A stretch of 64,000 nt of DNA from the NCBI GenBank assembly GCA_965242605.1, contig CBDESS010000001.1, positions 372,001-436,000 on the forward strand, written 5' to 3'. Every line of letters starts with the position of its first letter. The first letter of the stretch is position 1. The stretch comes from JAAXHF01 sp965242605 (GTDB taxonomy: Bacteria > Desulfobacterota > Binatia > Bin18). The translations under genes were made by a program, and so were the position numbers. Of this stretch, positions 45,145-54,288 are shown piece after piece. Under the pieces are notes generated by a model, which worked only from the letters and a program-made list of their open reading frames with translations, did not search any database and was not told the DNA's origin.

Positions 45145-45882
45145 ATGCCCCTCCCCGATGAAGCCCGGCACCCAGCCTGCCCGTCTCCAACCCCCGAGAC
45201 AGAATATCTGCCAGAATCGGACGGTACACCCATGGCCGAAACCGATGTGCATCGAAATCAGATGATCGGTCTGTTGGATTGTCTGTAAGAGCATTACCAC
45301 GCCGACCCCCGCCGTCTATATGACCGCAATATCCTTCTCCACTTTCGTAACCACGAGGGTGAGCTTCAGTCTATCAGCCCGGATATCTTTGTGGTCCGTG
45401 GTATCGAAAAGAAGCTCCGGCGCATCTACAACCTGGACATGGAGAAAAAGGCCCCGGATGTCGTCATTGAACTGACCTCACGTCACACCAAAGTGGAAGA
45501 CCCGGGCAACAAGCGGGTCATCTATGCCGCCCTGGGCGTCGCCGAGTATTTCCTGTTTGATCCTCTTGACGGCTCACTAAGCCCCCAGCTGCGCGGTTTT
45601 CGTTTACAGGGCGGCGAATATATCCCGATGCTCGGCACTCGGCTGACCAGCGAGGTCTTGGGCTTGGTCGTCGAAGACGACCGGCTGCGCCTGTACAATC
45701 CACGCACTACCGAACGCCTGCGTACCCACGCCGAAGCTGAAGCCGTCCGCCGAGAGGCTGAGGACGCCCAACGCCAAGCCGAGGCCGCCTGGCAAGAGGC
45801 TGAAGCCGCCCAACGCCAGGCCGAGGCAGAAAACCTGCGCTTACGCGAAGAACTGGCGCGTCTGCGGGCGAGGCAGGGCTGA
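45145..45882 (+). pseudogene. Uma2-family endonuclease-like gene interrupted by a TAA
   Basis: ATG at 45145 opens MPLPDEARHPACPSP and runs 47 codons to TAA at 45286-45288. The same frame continues without shift as EHYHADPRRLYDRNILLH to the stop at 45882. The second part has the Uma2/PD-(D/E)xK core (SPDIFVV, APDVVIELTS, ALGVAEYFLFDP) and a C-terminal Ala/Glu-rich coiled coil typical of Uma2 proteins in several phyla. The stop is TAA, so Sec decoding is excluded. A shorter protein from a later start (for example 45391) would lack part of the nuclease fold. Confidence 0.75.
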
Positions 45883-46009
45883 GCCCGGCGAGGATGCATC
45901 GTGATGCCCTCTTCTCGACTCTGATATCATGATGCATCCTCACCTTGGTGGCCCGCTCCGACAAGGCCCTTGACCCCTCTGCCTCACCAGGGATATGACA
46001 GACACACAA

Positions 46010-46083
46010 CGGGGTGTGGCGCAGCCTGGTAGCGCACTCGCTTGGGGTGCGAGTGGTCGGCCGTTCAAATCGGCTCACCCCGA
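46010..46083 (+). tRNA. tRNA-Pro (anticodon GGG)
   Basis: The acceptor stem CGGGGTG pairs with CACCCCG, followed by discriminator A. The anticodon arm CTCGC-TTGGGGT-GCGAG gives anticodon GGG. The D arm has GGCGCAGCCTGGTAGCGC. Length is 74 nt without encoded CCA. The T stem GGCCG/CGGCT ends in a G-U pair. Confidence 0.95.
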
Positions 46084-46144
46084 TGTCTTGTCCAAGGCGG
46101 TTGGCGACCAACCGCCCTGGCTCCCCTGCGGCTGTCTTATGGCC

Positions 46145-46897
46145 ATGCGCATTCTGGTGTCCAACGATGACGGCATCCACTCCGAGGGACTGCACGCCCT
46201 GGAAGAGACGCTGAGGAACATCGGTGAGGTGTATACCGTGGCACCCGACCGGGAGCGGAATGCAGTCAGCCACGCCCTGACCCTGCACCGCCCGCTGCGT
46301 ATTGACGAAATCGCGCCGCGCCGCTTTGCGGTCAATGGCACGCCGACCGACTGCGTGAATCTGGCGGTCAAAGGCGTTTTGCCGGTCCGACCGGATATGG
46401 TGGTATCGGGGACCAATACAGGCCCCAATCTTGGCGATGATGTGACTTATTCGGGCACGGTCGCGGCGGCCATTGAGGGCACCCTGTTGGGCATTCCATC
46501 GTTTGCCGTGTCAGTCGTCGGCAGGAACGCCACCTACCATTTTGGCCCGGCCGCCGAGTTTGCCGCCAGCCTGGCCAGCCACATCGCCGCCCACGGACTG
46601 CCGGACAAAACCCTGCTGAATGTGAATGTCCCTAACCTGGACCGGCCCGAACTCAAAGGCTACCGCTTCACCCATCAGGGCAAACGCCGCTATGGCGAGA
46701 ACATCGAGCGCTGTCCCAACCCGCGTGGTCAGTGTTATTACTGGATCGGCGGTGATGACCTCGGCTTTGACCCGGAAGAGGGCAGCGACTGTCTAGCCGT
46801 CCACGAGGGCTATATCTCGGTCACTCCGCTCCAGGTTGATCTGACCAACTATCGGGCGTTGCAGGCCATGCGGGATGTGCAACTGTCATGGCCCTAG
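46145..46897 (+). CDS. surE: 5'/3'-nucleotidase SurE
   Basis: The 250-residue protein begins MRILVSNDDGIHSEGLHAL, the canonical SurE metal-binding start, followed by PDRERNAVSHALTLHRPL, NGTPTDCVNLAV and SGTNTGPNLGDDVTYSGTVAAA. It is a metal-dependent phosphatase on nucleoside monophosphates, often linked with Pcm in stress survival. ATG at 46139 (MAMRIL) is an equally possible start; neither has a clear ribosome site. It overlaps pcm by 10 bp, a widely conserved pairing. Confidence 0.97.
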   Translation: MRILVSNDDGIHSEGLHALEETLRNIGEVYTVAPDRERNAVSHALTLHRPLRIDEIAPRRFAVNGTPTDCVNLAVKGVLPVRPDMVVSGTNTGPNLGDDVTYSGTVAAAIEGTLLGIPSFAVSVVGRNATYHFGPAAEFAASLASHIAAHGLPDKTLLNVNVPNLDRPELKGYRFTHQGKRRYGENIERCPNPRGQCYYWIGGDDLGFDPEEGSDCLAVHEGYISVTPLQVDLTNYRALQAMRDVQLSWP

Positions 46898-47538
46898 ACT
46901 ACACCCAGGCCCGGCAGCGGATGGTCCGGGAGCAGCTGATGGAGCGGGGTCTACACGACCCGCTGGTCTTGGCCGCCATGCGCCGGGTGCCGCGTCATCT
47001 GTTTGTCAAGGAAGCCGTGCGGGATCGGGCATACAACGACCATCCGCTGCCCATCGGAGAAGACCAGACCATCTCCCAGCCATATATGGTGGCCCGCATG
47101 GCCGCGGTGCTGAAACTGGCCCCGGGCGAACAGGTGCTTGAAATCGGCACCGGCACCGGCTACCTGACCGCCATCCTGGCCGAACAGGGCGCTGAGGTGT
47201 CCTCGGTAGAAATCATCCCCAGCCTGGCACTCCGAGCCCAGCAGACTCTGCGCAATCTCGGCTACCAGAACGTAGGAGTCCATGTTGGAGACGGCAGCCT
47301 GGGCTGGCAGGAGCGCGCGCCGTTTGACGCGGTGGTGATTAGCGCAGCCTCTCCTGGCCTGCCCCGTCCGCTGCTCGATCAACTCCGGCTGGGTGGACGC
47401 CTCGTTGTCCCAATGGGCGATCAAGACCACCAAACCTTGGTGTGTGTCTGGAAAGAGCCGGACGGCCTGCGCGAAGAGTATTGCGGCGAGTGCCGGTTTG
47501 TCAAACTTCGCGGTGAGCACGGCTGGGAGTCCGAATAA
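46888..47538 (+). CDS. pcm: Protein-L-isoaspartate O-methyltransferase
   Basis: The 216-residue protein carries the PIMT features AMRRVPRHLFV, LPIGEDQTISQPYMVA and the SAM motif VLEIGTGTGYLTAILAE, with the later GDGSLGW and APFDAVVISAA. It methylates isoaspartyl residues to start repair of damaged proteins. It overlaps surE by 10 bp and is followed 6 bp later by the cysteine desulfurase gene. Confidence 0.97.
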   Translation: MALDYTQARQRMVREQLMERGLHDPLVLAAMRRVPRHLFVKEAVRDRAYNDHPLPIGEDQTISQPYMVARMAAVLKLAPGEQVLEIGTGTGYLTAILAEQGAEVSSVEIIPSLALRAQQTLRNLGYQNVGVHVGDGSLGWQERAPFDAVVISAASPGLPRPLLDQLRLGGRLVVPMGDQDHQTLVCVWKEPDGLREEYCGECRFVKLRGEHGWESE

Positions 47539-47544
47539 ACGCCC

Positions 47545-48699
47545 ATGCACCAAGTCTATCTGGACCATAACGCTACCACGCCGCTCAGGCCAGAAGTGCT
47601 TGAAGCCATGCTGCCCTATCTCCACACCCATTTTGGCAATCCGTCCAGCGTGCATCGGACCGGACAGCGCGCCAAGAAAGGGCTGGAAGAAGCCCGAGAA
47701 CAAATTGCGGCTTGTATCCGGGCCACGCCGGCCGAGGTGGTGTTTACCAGTGGGGGTACCGAGAGCAATAGTCTGGCGCTGTGGGGGGCGGCCCGCGCCC
47801 AGACCCAGTCCAAGACCCATATCATCACCACCCCGGTCGAGCACTCCTCGGTCCTCGCATCCGTCCAGGCCTTGACGCGAGAGGGCTTCAGCCACACGCT
47901 TTTACCAGTCAACAGCGAGGGCCGTATCCGGGCTGACGATTTGGCCGCAGCCCTGCGTCCAGACACGGCCGCGGTGAGTATCGGGCTGGCCAATCCCGAG
48001 CTGGGTACACTGCAACCAGTTGCGGCCTGTAGCCGGCTGACCCGACAGCAGGACGTCGTCCTGCACGTTGATGCGGTCCAGGCGACCGGCAAACTGGCAC
48101 TGAGCATGGAAGAGTTGGGCGCGGATCTGGTGTCTCTGTCGGCCCATAAAATCTACGGGCCAAAAGGCATCGGGGCACTCTATGTGCGCAAAGGCACAGC
48201 CCTGACTCCCGTCCTGCGCGGTGGTCCACAGGAGCGCGAAAAGCGCGCCGGCACCGAAAATGTCGCCGCCGCAGTCGGCTTTGGGCGAGCGGTCGTCCTG
48301 GCCGAACACGAGCGCGGAGCACTGTCAGTCCGCCTGACCGAGCTGACCACCCGACTGTGGACCGGTATTCAGGACAGCGTACCCGGCGTGGTCCGTAATA
48401 CGCCCCACCAGGGGTGTCTCCCCAATACCCTCAACCTCGGATTTTCGGGGGCCTCAGGAGAGGGGCTAATGCTGGGGCTTGACCTGGCCGGCATCGCCGT
48501 CTCGACCGGTTCAGCCTGCGCCGCGGGTTCGGTTGAACCCTCACATGTACTGCTGGCACTCGGACGCGACGCGCGGGCGGCCAAGAGCGCGATCCGTTTC
48601 AGCCTGGGCAAAGACACAACCCACCAGGATATTGATTGCGTCCTTGACGTCTTGCCCGGAATCGTTGAGCGGGTACGGGCCGCGGCCCAGCCGGTCTGA
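47545..48699 (+). CDS. Cysteine desulfurase (NifS/IscS family)
   Basis: The 384-residue PLP enzyme begins VYLDHNATTPLRPEVLEAM. The PLP lysine is in SLSAHKIYGPKGIGALYV and the catalytic cysteine in STGSACAAGSVEPSHVLLA. It draws sulfur from cysteine as an enzyme-bound persulfide. Its position 10 bp before mnmA suggests that it supplies sulfur for tRNA 2-thiouridine formation; no iscU or isc regulator is next to it. The NifS-like active-site loop (SACAAG) is of the short IscS/NifS type. Confidence 0.95.
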   Translation: MHQVYLDHNATTPLRPEVLEAMLPYLHTHFGNPSSVHRTGQRAKKGLEEAREQIAACIRATPAEVVFTSGGTESNSLALWGAARAQTQSKTHIITTPVEHSSVLASVQALTREGFSHTLLPVNSEGRIRADDLAAALRPDTAAVSIGLANPELGTLQPVAACSRLTRQQDVVLHVDAVQATGKLALSMEELGADLVSLSAHKIYGPKGIGALYVRKGTALTPVLRGGPQEREKRAGTENVAAAVGFGRAVVLAEHERGALSVRLTELTTRLWTGIQDSVPGVVRNTPHQGCLPNTLNLGFSGASGEGLMLGLDLAGIAVSTGSACAAGSVEPSHVLLALGRDARAAKSAIRFSLGKDTTHQDIDCVLDVLPGIVERVRAAAQPV

Positions 48700-48709
48700 G
48701 AAACACTAC

Positions 48710-49834
48710 ATGAACCAGACAGACACCACCCATGTCCTCCCCCCTCCGCCACCGGCCGGAGGCCGGCGTGTGTTGGCAGCCCTGAGCGGTGGGGTCGATA
48801 GCGCCGCCGCCGCCGCCCTGCTGGTTGAGGCCGGCTATGAAGTGATTGCGATCTCCATGCTGCTGGCCGGCGCTGCCGAGGGCCACGAGGGCAGTTGCTG
48901 CTCCATCGACGATTTTCAAGACGCCCGTCGGGTGGCCGAACAGTTAGACATTCCCTACTACGTCCTCAACCTCAAAGACGCCTTTCAGCGCCGGGTGATT
49001 GACGTGTTCAGTGAGGAATACCTGCGGGGTCGGACCCCGAACCCATGCCTGCTGTGCAACCGCGACCTCAAGTTTGACCTGCTGTGGCAGCGGGCGCGAG
49101 AGCTTGATGCCGCGTATGTTGCCACCGGTCACTACGCCCGGATTCGCTATGACACCCAAACAGCCCAATACCAGCTGTGGCGTAGCACCGACCGGGCAAA
49201 AGACCAGTCGTACTTTCTCTTTACGCTGAGCCAAGCCCAGCTGGCCCGGACCCTGTTTCCGGTCGGGCATCTGACCAAGGCGCAGGTCCGGGCCAAAGCG
49301 GAGGAGTTCGGCCTGCGGGTTGCCCAGAAGCCTGAGAGCCAGGATATCTGTTTCGTGCCGGACGGGAACTATGCCCACCTTTTGGAGCAACGCCTGTCGC
49401 CTGAGCGTCTGACGCCCGGTGTGGTGGTTGACCAGGCCGGACACCAGCTCGGCTCGCACACCGGCATTCATCGCTTTACCATTGGCCAGCGCCGCGGGCT
49501 GGGTATCGGCGGGCTCGCCCAGCCGGTGTACGTCTCCAGCATTGATGCCCAAACGGGTCGGGTGACGGTCGGCACCAAGGACCAGCTCCACACCCCCGGT
49601 CTGCACGCCAAGGACGTGAGCTGGATCGCCGGCGAGCAGCCCCAAGAGATCCGGACCAGTGTCAAGATTCGCTACCGCCATCCGCCGATTCCGGCCCGCG
49701 TCGCGCCCCAGGCAGACGGGACAGCCAAGGTCTGGTTTGAGTACGCTTGTCCGGGCGTGACCCCTGGCCAGGCGATCGTGTTTTACGCTGGCGACCAAAT
49801 CTTGGGCGGCGGTTGGATTGAGGGAGTGCTGTAA
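48710..49834 (+). CDS. mnmA: tRNA 2-thiouridine(34) synthase MnmA
   Basis: The 374-residue protein has the PP-loop ALSGGVDSAAAAALLVEAGY, the first catalytic cysteine in RTPNPCLLCNRDLKF, the second in PESQDICFVPDG, and FTIGQRRGLGIGG. It thiolates U34 of Lys, Glu and Gln tRNAs. The window carries tRNA-Lys(TTT) and tRNA-Glu(TTC), both U34 substrates. The N-terminus has an extra Pro-rich stretch (about 15 residues) before the PP-loop. It lies between the desulfurase and mtaB genes, making a tRNA-modification operon. Confidence 0.96.
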   Translation: MNQTDTTHVLPPPPPAGGRRVLAALSGGVDSAAAAALLVEAGYEVIAISMLLAGAAEGHEGSCCSIDDFQDARRVAEQLDIPYYVLNLKDAFQRRVIDVFSEEYLRGRTPNPCLLCNRDLKFDLLWQRARELDAAYVATGHYARIRYDTQTAQYQLWRSTDRAKDQSYFLFTLSQAQLARTLFPVGHLTKAQVRAKAEEFGLRVAQKPESQDICFVPDGNYAHLLEQRLSPERLTPGVVVDQAGHQLGSHTGIHRFTIGQRRGLGIGGLAQPVYVSSIDAQTGRVTVGTKDQLHTPGLHAKDVSWIAGEQPQEIRTSVKIRYRHPPIPARVAPQADGTAKVWFEYACPGVTPGQAIVFYAGDQILGGGWIEGVL

Positions 49835-49837
49835 GCC

Positions 49838-51178
49838 ATGCCATCACCCGCTCTTCGGGTCGGCCTGACTACCCTGGGCTGCAAGGTCAACCAGTACGAT
49901 ACGGCAACGATTGCGGACCGGCTCAGCGCGGCCGGCCACCGTCTGGTGCCGTTTACCGACACGGCCGATGTGTACATTGTCAACAGCTGTACGGTTACCA
50001 ACCAGGCCGACGCCGAGAGCCGGCAGCTCGCCCGCCGCGCCAAACGCCAGAATCCGTCCGCCCGGGTCATTATGACCGGCTGCTACGCCCAGGTCGCACC
50101 CCAGTCGGTCGCACACCTGCCCGAGGTCAATTATGTGGTCGGCATCAACCGCCCGGACGATATCCTCCGAGCCGTGACCGCCGAGTTGCAAAAACCCATC
50201 GCCGTCGGCAACCTGCGCCGAGCCACGCAGATCGACACACTCGGGGCCGGCACGTTTCAGGGCCAGACCAGGGCCTTCCTGAAGATCCAAGAGGGCTGCG
50301 ATCTGTTCTGCACATTTTGTATCGTGCCCATGTCACGCGGCAAGAGCCGCAGCGTCTCCCCCCGCACTGTGCTTGAGCAGCTCGACCGTCTGGCCGAGCA
50401 GGGTTTTCAAGAAGTCGTCCTCACCGGCGTCCACCTCGGCGGCTACGGCGCTGATTTGGATCCGCCCATCGATCTCTCCTGGCTGGTGGCGGCGATTGAA
50501 GAGCGCCGGCCGGTTCCCCGTGTCCGGCTCAGTTCTCTTGATCCGCACGAGTTCAGCCCGGCCCTCATCCGCCTCCTGGCCCAGGCCCAGACCGTCTGCC
50601 CCCATCTCCATATTCCGCTCCAATCGGGCGACGATCGCGTCTTGGCGCGTATGCGCCGCCGCTACGATCGAGCCCTGGCCGGTGACGTGCTGGCCCATCT
50701 CCGAGCCAGCCTGCCCCAGGCCGCCCTCGGTACCGACCTGATTGTCGGCTTTCCCGGGGAGGGCGAGACCGAGTTTGCCCAGGGCTATCGTTTTCTGAAG
50801 GACAGCCCGTTTACCTATTTTCATGTTTTTCCGTATTCCGCCCGGAGCGGCACCACCGCGGCCAAGTTCACCAACCCCGTCCCCAAACCGGCCATTGCCC
50901 GCCGCGCCCGCCAGGTCCGCAAACTTGGCGAGCGCAAGAAAGCCGCGTTTACCGCCCGGTTCGTCGGCCACACCCTGCCGGTCCTGTTTGAGCACAGCCG
51001 AGACAAGACGACCGGCCTGCTCAAGGGCTACAGCCGCAACTACCTGAGAGTCTTCGCCGCCGGCGGCGACGAGCACATGAACCGCGAGGTAGCGGTCCGC
51101 CTGAGCCGCGTCAGTGGCGGCAGCGTGTGGGGAACAATCGTGTCCCCCGACGCTCAGCGCTCCAGCCACGAGTCCTAA
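49838..51178 (+). CDS. mtaB: tRNA (t6A37)-C2 methylthiotransferase MtaB
   Basis: The 446-residue radical-SAM protein has the three N-terminal cluster cysteines (LGCKVNQYD, NSCTVTNQAD, MTGCYAQVAP), the radical-SAM motif CDLFCTFCIVPMSRGKSRS and a C-terminal TRAM domain. The variant order and NQYDTATI point to the MtaB/YqeV group, which makes ms2t6A at position 37 of tRNAs reading ANN codons, rather than MiaB. It begins 3 bp after mnmA. Confidence 0.94.
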   Translation: MPSPALRVGLTTLGCKVNQYDTATIADRLSAAGHRLVPFTDTADVYIVNSCTVTNQADAESRQLARRAKRQNPSARVIMTGCYAQVAPQSVAHLPEVNYVVGINRPDDILRAVTAELQKPIAVGNLRRATQIDTLGAGTFQGQTRAFLKIQEGCDLFCTFCIVPMSRGKSRSVSPRTVLEQLDRLAEQGFQEVVLTGVHLGGYGADLDPPIDLSWLVAAIEERRPVPRVRLSSLDPHEFSPALIRLLAQAQTVCPHLHIPLQSGDDRVLARMRRRYDRALAGDVLAHLRASLPQAALGTDLIVGFPGEGETEFAQGYRFLKDSPFTYFHVFPYSARSGTTAAKFTNPVPKPAIARRARQVRKLGERKKAAFTARFVGHTLPVLFEHSRDKTTGLLKGYSRNYLRVFAAGGDEHMNREVAVRLSRVSGGSVWGTIVSPDAQRSSHES

Positions 51179-51182
51179 GCCC

Positions 51183-51884
51183 ATGCCGGACAGCCCGCCC
51201 TCCTACACCGAGTTCGAGACCCGCCTCGGCTATTGCTTCCGCCGCCAAGCGCTGCTGACCCTGGCCCTGACCCACCGCTCCTTGCCCCTCACCCCCGGAG
51301 AGACGACCAACGAAACCCTCGAGTTCCTGGGCGACGCGGTCCTTGACCTGGCGATCAGCGACCTGCTCCTGCGGCACTTCCCCGAATCCCACGAGGGCGA
51401 GCTGTCAAAAATGCGCGCCGCCCTGGTCAACGCCCGGGTATTAGCCCACAAGGCCGAGGCCCTGACCATAGACCGCTGGCTGCGTCTCGGTCGTGGCGAA
51501 GAGCGCAGCGGCGGCCGGCACAAAGGCTCTATTCTGGCCTGCGCCTATGAGGCCGTGCTTGGCGCGGTCTATCTTGACGGCGGCTTTGGTCCGGCCTTGC
51601 GGCTGGTGGCCGACCATTTCGCCGCAGACCTGAAGCGCAAACCCGCGGTCGGCCGATTTGACAGCAAGACCCGTTTGCAAGAACTGAGTTGGCAGCTCTT
51701 CAAGCAGCCCCCGACCTACGAAGTGGTTGAGGCCACCGGCCCCGACCATCACAGGCGTTTTGTCAGCCAAGTCATCATTGCCGGCAAAGCCTACGGGCGG
51801 GGCGAGGGACCGCGCAAAAAAAGCGCCCAACAAGCGGCCGCTTCGCAAACCCTGGCCCTGTTGCAAGACCGACACGGACCATGA
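51183..51884 (+). CDS. rnc: Ribonuclease III
   Basis: The 233-residue protein has the RNase III signature NETLEFLGDAVLDLAISDLL with its catalytic acids, the second acidic site in EAVLGAVYLDGGF, and a C-terminal double-stranded RNA-binding domain (SKTRLQELSWQLFKQPPTYEV onward). It processes rRNA precursors and other duplex RNA. The final codons (ALLQDRHGP) lie within a 30-bp direct repeat that recurs 72 bp further on. The ATG lies 4 bp after the mtaB stop, so the two are probably co-transcribed. Confidence 0.97.
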   Translation: MPDSPPSYTEFETRLGYCFRRQALLTLALTHRSLPLTPGETTNETLEFLGDAVLDLAISDLLLRHFPESHEGELSKMRAALVNARVLAHKAEALTIDRWLRLGRGEERSGGRHKGSILACAYEAVLGAVYLDGGFGPALRLVADHFAADLKRKPAVGRFDSKTRLQELSWQLFKQPPTYEVVEATGPDHHRRFVSQVIIAGKAYGRGEGPRKKSAQQAAASQTLALLQDRHGP

Positions 51885-51957
51885 TGATCACAACAGCCCG
51901 GCACTCAACACCACGGTGGAATGGGGCCCCTGTTGCAAGACCGACACGGACCATGAT
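51856..51957 (+). repeat. 30-bp direct repeat spanning the end of rnc
   Basis: Bases 51856-51885 and 51928-51957 are identical over 30 bp, starting CCCTGTTGCAAGACCGACAC and ending CGGACCATGAT. The offset is 72 bp. The first copy encodes the last residues of RNase III; the second is non-coding and lies just before the decayed amidohydrolase gene. It probably records a small duplication or a repair event. Confidence 0.85.
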
Positions 51958-52009
51958 AACCACCTTCCTGCAAGGGATCAGCGTCCACTGGATAAAAAGA
52001 GAGGAAACA

Positions 52010-52670
52010 TGAGCGTAGCGCAAATCTTTTCCGCCGATTCCCATGTTGTTGAACCCGCCGATGTGTGGACCTCACGCCTGGATGCCTGTTTTCGTGATCG
52101 GGTACCGCATATCATCAAGGAGGCCAACGGCATCTAAGGGTGACTTCTGTGTGTGCGAGGGACTGCAACCCTTACTCGGTGTCGGCCTTTGCCGTGGCCG
52201 GGGTTGATCCCAAAGCCTACTCGGACGAGATGAACAAGGGCTATCCCGGGGTCCGGCCCGGTGCCTGGGACCCCGCGCAACGGATCAAGGACCAGGACCT
52301 TGACGGCGTGGCCGGCGAGGTGTTGTACACCAGCCTCGGCATGATGCTGTACGGCATTGAGGACGGCAAGTTGCGGGCGGCCCAGCTTTCGGGCCTGTAA
52401 TGACTGGCTGGCCGAGTTCTGTAACTACGACACGAGCCGTTTTCCGGCATCGCCCTGATTCCAAATGGATGGACGTGCAGGAAGCCGTGCGCAAAGTTGA
52501 GCGAAGCGCCAAGCTCGGCCTCAGAGGCGGCCTAATCTGGGGCATCCCGCCCTACGACAAGCCCGTCTGGAACCCCCTGTGGACCGCAAGCTCAAGACAC
52601 CAGCCTACCGTGGCCCTACACATCCTAACCGGCCGCAAAGGCAGCGGCATCGGGGACAGCGTGATGATAA
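52010..52670 (+). pseudogene. Amidohydrolase (metal-dependent TIM-barrel hydrolase) pseudogene
   Basis: A start MSVAQIFSADSHVVEPADVW matches the amidohydrolase-2 family, whose first metal site is DSHVVEP-like. The frame then breaks: an extra T after GGCATC yields TAA at 52135, and another near 52173 shifts again into SVSAFAVAGVDPKAYSDEMN and GEVLYTSLGMMLYGIEDGK. A further shift near 52400 gives NDWLAEFCNYD, and then AVRKVERSAKLGLRGGLIWG and VALHILTGRKGSGIGDSV. The protein breaks off about 200 residues in, far short of the usual length of about 380. At least three frameshifts and a 3' truncation mark it as dead. Confidence 0.85.
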
Positions 52671-52739
52671 AGTTACCCCTGCCTGCCCCACGCCCTAGAG
52701 CGGTCTTTGAGCGATATAATTTTTGAAGGGGGGACTCTC

Positions 52740-53894
52740 ATGCTATACCAGGGAGAAGCAAATCTCCAAAAAAAAGGGGGGGATCCGCTGGCTCCTCTTT
52801 CTCAGTCGTTTTTTTCCTTCCTTGACCCTGTTTTCCGGTCGTCCTTCTCCGTCTTTACTCCAGAGCTCGCCCACCGTTTTGCCCTGGGTGCACTCCAGCT
52901 ACTCCAAGCCTCTCCGTTCAAATCAATGCCTCCAAGCGACCCGCGCCTCAGTCAGGAACTCTGGGGGTTGCGTTTCCCGAATCCGGTCGGTTCGGCTGCT
53001 GGTCTTGACAAAAATGCCAAAGTCCCACTCGTGTGGTCCACCTTGGGTTTCGGCTTTGCCGAACTCGGAACCCTGACTGCCCGGGCCCAGCCGGGCAATC
53101 CCGAGCCGCGTGTTTTTCGCCTGACAGAGGATCAAGCCTGTATTAACCGTTGTGGTTTTCCTAATGTCGGAGCGGCTGTCGCGGCTCAGGGTCTCGAGCG
53201 TCTGCTGAAGTGCCGCCAGCGTCCCATCCCCTTCGGCATCAACATTGGCAAGTCTGCGAACACACCACTTGAAGACGCGGTTGACGACTACCTGGAGAGT
53301 AGCAGCCAACTCCTGCCCTTTGCCGACTATCTCGTTGTGAATGTCAGTTGTCCCAATACCCCCGAGCTGCGCAAACTTCAGGAAGTTGACCGATTGGGCA
53401 AGCTACTCGAAGCCCTTCTGACACAGGCAACCCAACTCGCTCAACGGACCGCCACCGCCCCCAAACCGATCCTGATAAAAATTGCCCCCGACCTGAGCGA
53501 AGCGGCCATGTATGAAATCGCCAGACTGGCGCTTGACCTTGGCATTGCCGGCCTGATCGCCACCAACACCACCCTCGCCCGGCCCGAGCTGCGCCGCCCC
53601 ATCAACGAGGCCGGCGGCCTGAGCGGCCGCCCCCTGGCCAAGCGGGCCACCGAGGTCATGCGCAGCCTGTTTCGGGCCGTTGAAGGCAAGCTGCCCCTGC
53701 TCGGCGTCGGCGGCATCTTCTCCGCTACGGACGCCTATGAGCGCATCTGTGCCGGGGCCTCCCTCGTCCAGCTCTACACCGGCCTCATCTACGAAGGGCC
53801 GTTCTTAGCCCGACGCATCGCCCACGGTCTGAGCGCCCTCCTGGCCCGTCGCGGCCTCAGCCACATCCGGGAGGCCATAGGAAGCAAGACCTAG
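52740..53894 (+). CDS. pyrD: Dihydroorotate dehydrogenase, class 2 (quinone-type)
   Basis: The 384-residue protein has the N-terminal membrane-associating helices of class 2 enzymes (PELAHRFALGALQLLQ) and the FMN barrel: NPVGSAAGLDKNAKV, NRCGFPNVGAA, NIGKS, KIAPDLS, NTTLARP, GGLSGRPL and VGGIFSATDAYE. It oxidises dihydroorotate to orotate with quinone as acceptor. The base-catalyst position reads NVSCPNTPELRKLQ, with Cys (residue 204) where class 2 enzymes usually have Ser and class 1 enzymes have Cys. ATG at 52740 is chosen; an in-frame start 33 bp upstream is possible. Confidence 0.94.
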   Translation: MLYQGEANLQKKGGDPLAPLSQSFFSFLDPVFRSSFSVFTPELAHRFALGALQLLQASPFKSMPPSDPRLSQELWGLRFPNPVGSAAGLDKNAKVPLVWSTLGFGFAELGTLTARAQPGNPEPRVFRLTEDQACINRCGFPNVGAAVAAQGLERLLKCRQRPIPFGINIGKSANTPLEDAVDDYLESSSQLLPFADYLVVNVSCPNTPELRKLQEVDRLGKLLEALLTQATQLAQRTATAPKPILIKIAPDLSEAAMYEIARLALDLGIAGLIATNTTLARPELRRPINEAGGLSGRPLAKRATEVMRSLFRAVEGKLPLLGVGGIFSATDAYERICAGASLVQLYTGLIYEGPFLARRIAHGLSALLARRGLSHIREAIGSKT

Positions 53895-53895
53895 C

Positions 53896-54234
53896 GTGAT
53901 TTCCGCCTTGCCAAGCGTCTTACGTTGTGGCAGAAAGACGGCTGCCTCAGGAGGCCGAACGATACGGCCCTGCTTTCACGCTCTTCTTGCTTGCCTGATT
54001 GTCGCCTGTTCAGGTGCGGGAGCTTGTTTGAACTCTCAAGATATTGCTGGCAGATGCCTCGGCGACATCAATGAGACGACCAACGCGAATACGCACCTCT
54101 TGGCGAACAAAAGGATTTCCGAAGAAGCGCAAGCATGGATCCTAAAACTCGGTAAAAGTACAGCCATTGTCAAAACCTGGGGAGACTCCGAGCGCCAGAT
54201 TGCCCGTGTGGAGTGGGAAGGAGGGTATGGATAA
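53896..54234 (+). CDS. Putative small lipoprotein, hypothetical
   Basis: A GTG-started frame of 112 residues begins one base after the pyrD stop. It has a hydrophobic stretch with a possible lipobox (LLACLIVAC, about residues 30-38) and a mature part SQDIAGRCLGDINETTNANTH to EWEGGYG. The start could be later. I recognise no family. Base composition falls towards AT after about 54030, marking the edge of the accessory region with the duplicated secreted-protein genes. Confidence 0.45.
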   Translation: MISALPSVLRCGRKTAASGGRTIRPCFHALLACLIVACSGAGACLNSQDIAGRCLGDINETTNANTHLLANKRISEEAQAWILKLGKSTAIVKTWGDSERQIARVEWEGGYG

Positions 54235-54288
54235 CTCTGAGGCAAAGAGCGGCAGCGATGAAAAAATTATGGGAATTACATACCTAAA

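Noticed and set aside
45286..45288. In-frame stop in the Uma2-like gene considered as recoding
   Set aside because: The codon is TAA, not TGA, and the position is not a redox residue; nonsense mutation is the simpler reading.
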